From NCBI GenBank assembly GCA_947629615.1, contig CANRER010000081.1:1-6878 (forward strand): a DNA stretch of 6,878 nucleotides, in the 5' to 3' direction. This document shows positions 5,451 to 6,878 of the stretch, piece by piece. The notes beneath the pieces were generated by a model, which ran no database searches, was not told the DNA's origin, and saw nothing but the letters and a program-made list of their open reading frames with translations. Each line of letters begins with the position of its first letter. The first letter of the stretch is position 1. The translations under genes were made by a program, and so were the position numbers. This stretch comes from an uncultured Clostridia bacterium. GTDB taxonomy: Bacteria; Bacillota; Clostridia; UMGS1883.

Positions 5451-6878
5451 TTATTCCAAATCGGCCTTGAACAGCATTGGTACGGCGAGGTTATCCTCGT
5501 TTACGACGTACTGCGTCAGGCAGACCGCGCCGTCGGATACCGTTATTTGGCAAAGGTCGGGCGAGCAGCAGGCGAAAACCACGTCCCCCTCTGGGCCGAT
5601 TACGAGGCCGGTGACGGGCGAGCCGAAGATAAGCTCGTTACGGAGGGCGTTGTCGAAATACACTATCACATAATCGCCCGCGCTATAGAGCCGGCTTGGC
5701 TCTGCCCCATCAAAAAGCGGCTTGTCTTCGCCCGCGCGGTAGAGCGCCATATCGGTGTCCGTCCGCTGCACCTCGGCGTGAATGGGGTGGTTATACCCGC
5801 CGTTTTTGTAGTAAATCCCCGAGGGGTTGACGGCGAATGTACTCTCGTATTTGAAAGATTGGTCGCTGACGGTTTCGATTTTGCTCAATTCGCCCGTTTC
5901 AAGGTCGTATTTCATCAGCGCGGAGCCTCCCTCGTCGCTCATGGCGTAGACCGCGCCGCCCGAAAGCACAAATTCGCCGCCGATGTTATCGTGCTTTATG
6001 TTGGGGATAAGCCTTTCGCACTCCAGTGTTTCGATGCCCACGGCGTAAACGCTGTCGGATGATAGGTCGTCGATGCCGGTCAAAATCAGCCTGCCGTCGT
6101 ATACGTCAACGCCGAGCTGTCCGTTGATAAACGCGGGATAAAAATTCAGGTAGGGAACGGTTCGGCCGTTTACGGTCATCGCGCCGGAGCCGTACAGATC
6201 CTCAAACCGCACCTCCGCGTCGCCGATATAGAGCGCGCCGTCCGCCGAAGATTTCACCGTTCCGTCGGGGAACACGGTGTGCATGGCGACGAGCGTGCTG
6301 TGGTAGTGATCGTCAAGGCTCATTTCGCGCAGATAATACCTGCCCGCGCCCACGCCGTCGCTAAAGCCGTTGCCCTCGGCCTCGATGAACGCCGTTTTGC
6401 CCTCGGGCGTGGTTATCCGAAAGCTTTGGCCCTCGTGCTCGATTATCCAGCCGTTCCACAGCGACGCCTCGCAGCCCGCGTCCTCGCCGCAAAGGCCGTG
6501 GTTCGTCACGGTCAGGCCGTTTTCGTTAAAGCTCGTCTCCCAGCCGAAAAGGTCGTGGACAAAGCGCCATGTCAGCGGGAAGTAGGTTATTCCGCCTATG
6601 TTCAAAAGCGGGTATTCCTCGGCGGAATTGTCGATGGAAACGCCGTTCACCGTTATGGGGTAGGAAGGGAGGCTTATCTCAAGGCTGCCCGAGGGTCCGT
6701 TCTCGGGGCGGTAAACGCCGGAAGGGTTGGTTGAGGTTACGCTCAGGCCGTCCGCTTCGGTAAACGAGGACTTAAGCCCCAGAAAGGCCGCGTCGTAATA
6801 CGTCATTGGGAAATATGTTATATCGTTATAGACCGCCAGCGGGTACCGCCGCGAGGAATTATCGGCTTCAATGCCGTT
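5451..6878 (-). CDS. stalk-domain surface protein, C-terminal 475 residues (start beyond window)
   Basis: The frame is open from the right edge to TAA at 5451-5453. The first Met in view (codon at 6804-6806) is not a start: the 24 codons before it continue the same domain and the Met aligns with an internal Leu of the next repeat. Residues 1-47 and 78-124 of the visible part (numbered from the edge) are two copies of a stalk-type module (NG-x3-DNS-x3-YPL-x5-ITYFP(M/L)T, ending in GL-x-V). The rest, from about residue 140, is rich in beta strands; its C-terminal half has tyrosine-rich strands such as SVYAVGIETLECERL, GSALMKYDLETGELSKIE, GIYYKNGG and MALYRAGEDKP, suggesting a beta-propeller of the DUF5050/WD-like kind. 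It is probably extracytoplasmic, but the signal peptide is out of view. No catalytic motif is seen. It converges on the cys operon and need not be related to it in function. Confidence 0.8.
   Translation of the reverse strand, partial: NGIEADNSSRRYPLAVYNDITYFPMTYYDAAFLGLKSSFTEADGLSVTSTNPSGVYRPENGPSGSLEISLPSYPITVNGVSIDNSAEEYPLLNIGGITYFPLTWRFVHDLFGWETSFNENGLTVTNHGLCGEDAGCEASLWNGWIIEHEGQSFRITTPEGKTAFIEAEGNGFSDGVGAGRYYLREMSLDDHYHSTLVAMHTVFPDGTVKSSADGALYIGDAEVRFEDLYGSGAMTVNGRTVPYLNFYPAFINGQLGVDVYDGRLILTGIDDLSSDSVYAVGIETLECERLIPNIKHDNIGGEFVLSGGAVYAMSDEGGSALMKYDLETGELSKIETVSDQSFKYESTFAVNPSGIYYKNGGYNHPIHAEVQRTDTDMALYRAGEDKPLFDGAEPSRLYSAGDYVIVYFDNALRNELIFGSPVTGLVIGPEGDVVFACCSPDLCQITVSDGAVCLTQYVVNEDNLAVPMLFKADLE
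6507..6647 (-). repeat. stalk module, second visible copy
   Basis: Codes for visible residues 78-124, which align without gaps to residues 1-47 at an offset of 77. Shared residues include NG, DNS, YPL, ITYFP, T, the SF pair and GL-x-V. Confidence 0.7.
6738..6878 (-). repeat. stalk module, first visible copy
   Basis: Codes for visible residues 1-47. The module is already under way at the window edge, which is direct evidence that the coding region runs on upstream. Confidence 0.7.

Noticed and set aside
5400..6062. 220-codon plus-strand frame after metY
   Set aside because: It begins in the operon terminator and is antisense to the stalk gene; no promoter or ribosome site.
6804..6806. ATG as the start codon of the right-hand stalk gene
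   Set aside because: The coding frame continues to the edge with a stalk module, and this Met aligns to an internal Leu in the next copy.
1..6878. CRISPR array, transposase, phage, tRNA or rRNA genes
   Set aside because: No regularly spaced direct repeats, no transposase or integrase-like ORF, and no tRNA or rRNA-like sequence was found on either strand.

Overview
The window looks like a chromosomal segment of a fairly GC-rich Gram-positive anaerobe of the Clostridia type. This is inferred from three things: near-perfect sigma-A promoters (TTGACA-17-TATAAT occurs twice) set in AT-rich spacers between GC-rich genes; strong GGAG-type ribosome binding sites; and gene content that is common in that class (copper-amine-oxidase-like 'stalk' domain secreted proteins, an Rrf2 regulator beside cysK, a C26-type glutamine amidotransferase). 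Species cannot be told from the sequence.

Layout from left to right. Positions 1-1527, minus strand: the first 509 residues of a secreted protein with a signal peptide, a stalk domain and ricin-type beta-trefoil units; its 3' end lies off the left edge. Positions 1528-1712: a divergent promoter region. Positions 1713-2417, plus strand: a stand-alone class I glutamine amidotransferase-like hydrolase of the gamma-glutamyl-GABA hydrolase (PuuD/C26) family, followed by a terminator. Positions 2460-2552, minus strand: a possible 30-residue small gene. Positions 2633-2693: a consensus promoter followed by a perfect 10-bp inverted repeat, probably an operator. Positions 2716-5386, plus strand: a tight three-gene operon, cysK - Rrf2 regulator - metY, with gaps of 16 and 12 bases, closed by a very strong hairpin terminator at 5405-5439. 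Positions 5451-6878, minus strand: the C-terminal 475 residues of a second stalk-domain protein that starts beyond the right edge.

The core of the window is a sulfide-assimilation operon. CysK makes cysteine from O-acetylserine plus sulfide, and MetY makes homocysteine from O-acetylhomoserine plus sulfide. The regulator between them carries three cysteines placed as in the iron-sulfur protein IscR and is the obvious candidate to bind the inverted repeat over the transcription start, which would give autoregulation by sulfur or Fe-S status. No cysE, metA/metX or sulfate-reduction gene is in view.

I do not see a clearly new system. The points most worth following up are the operator/regulator pair, the resemblance between the cysK and amidotransferase promoters, the small minus-strand ORF, and the duplicated lectin units in the left-hand secreted protein.
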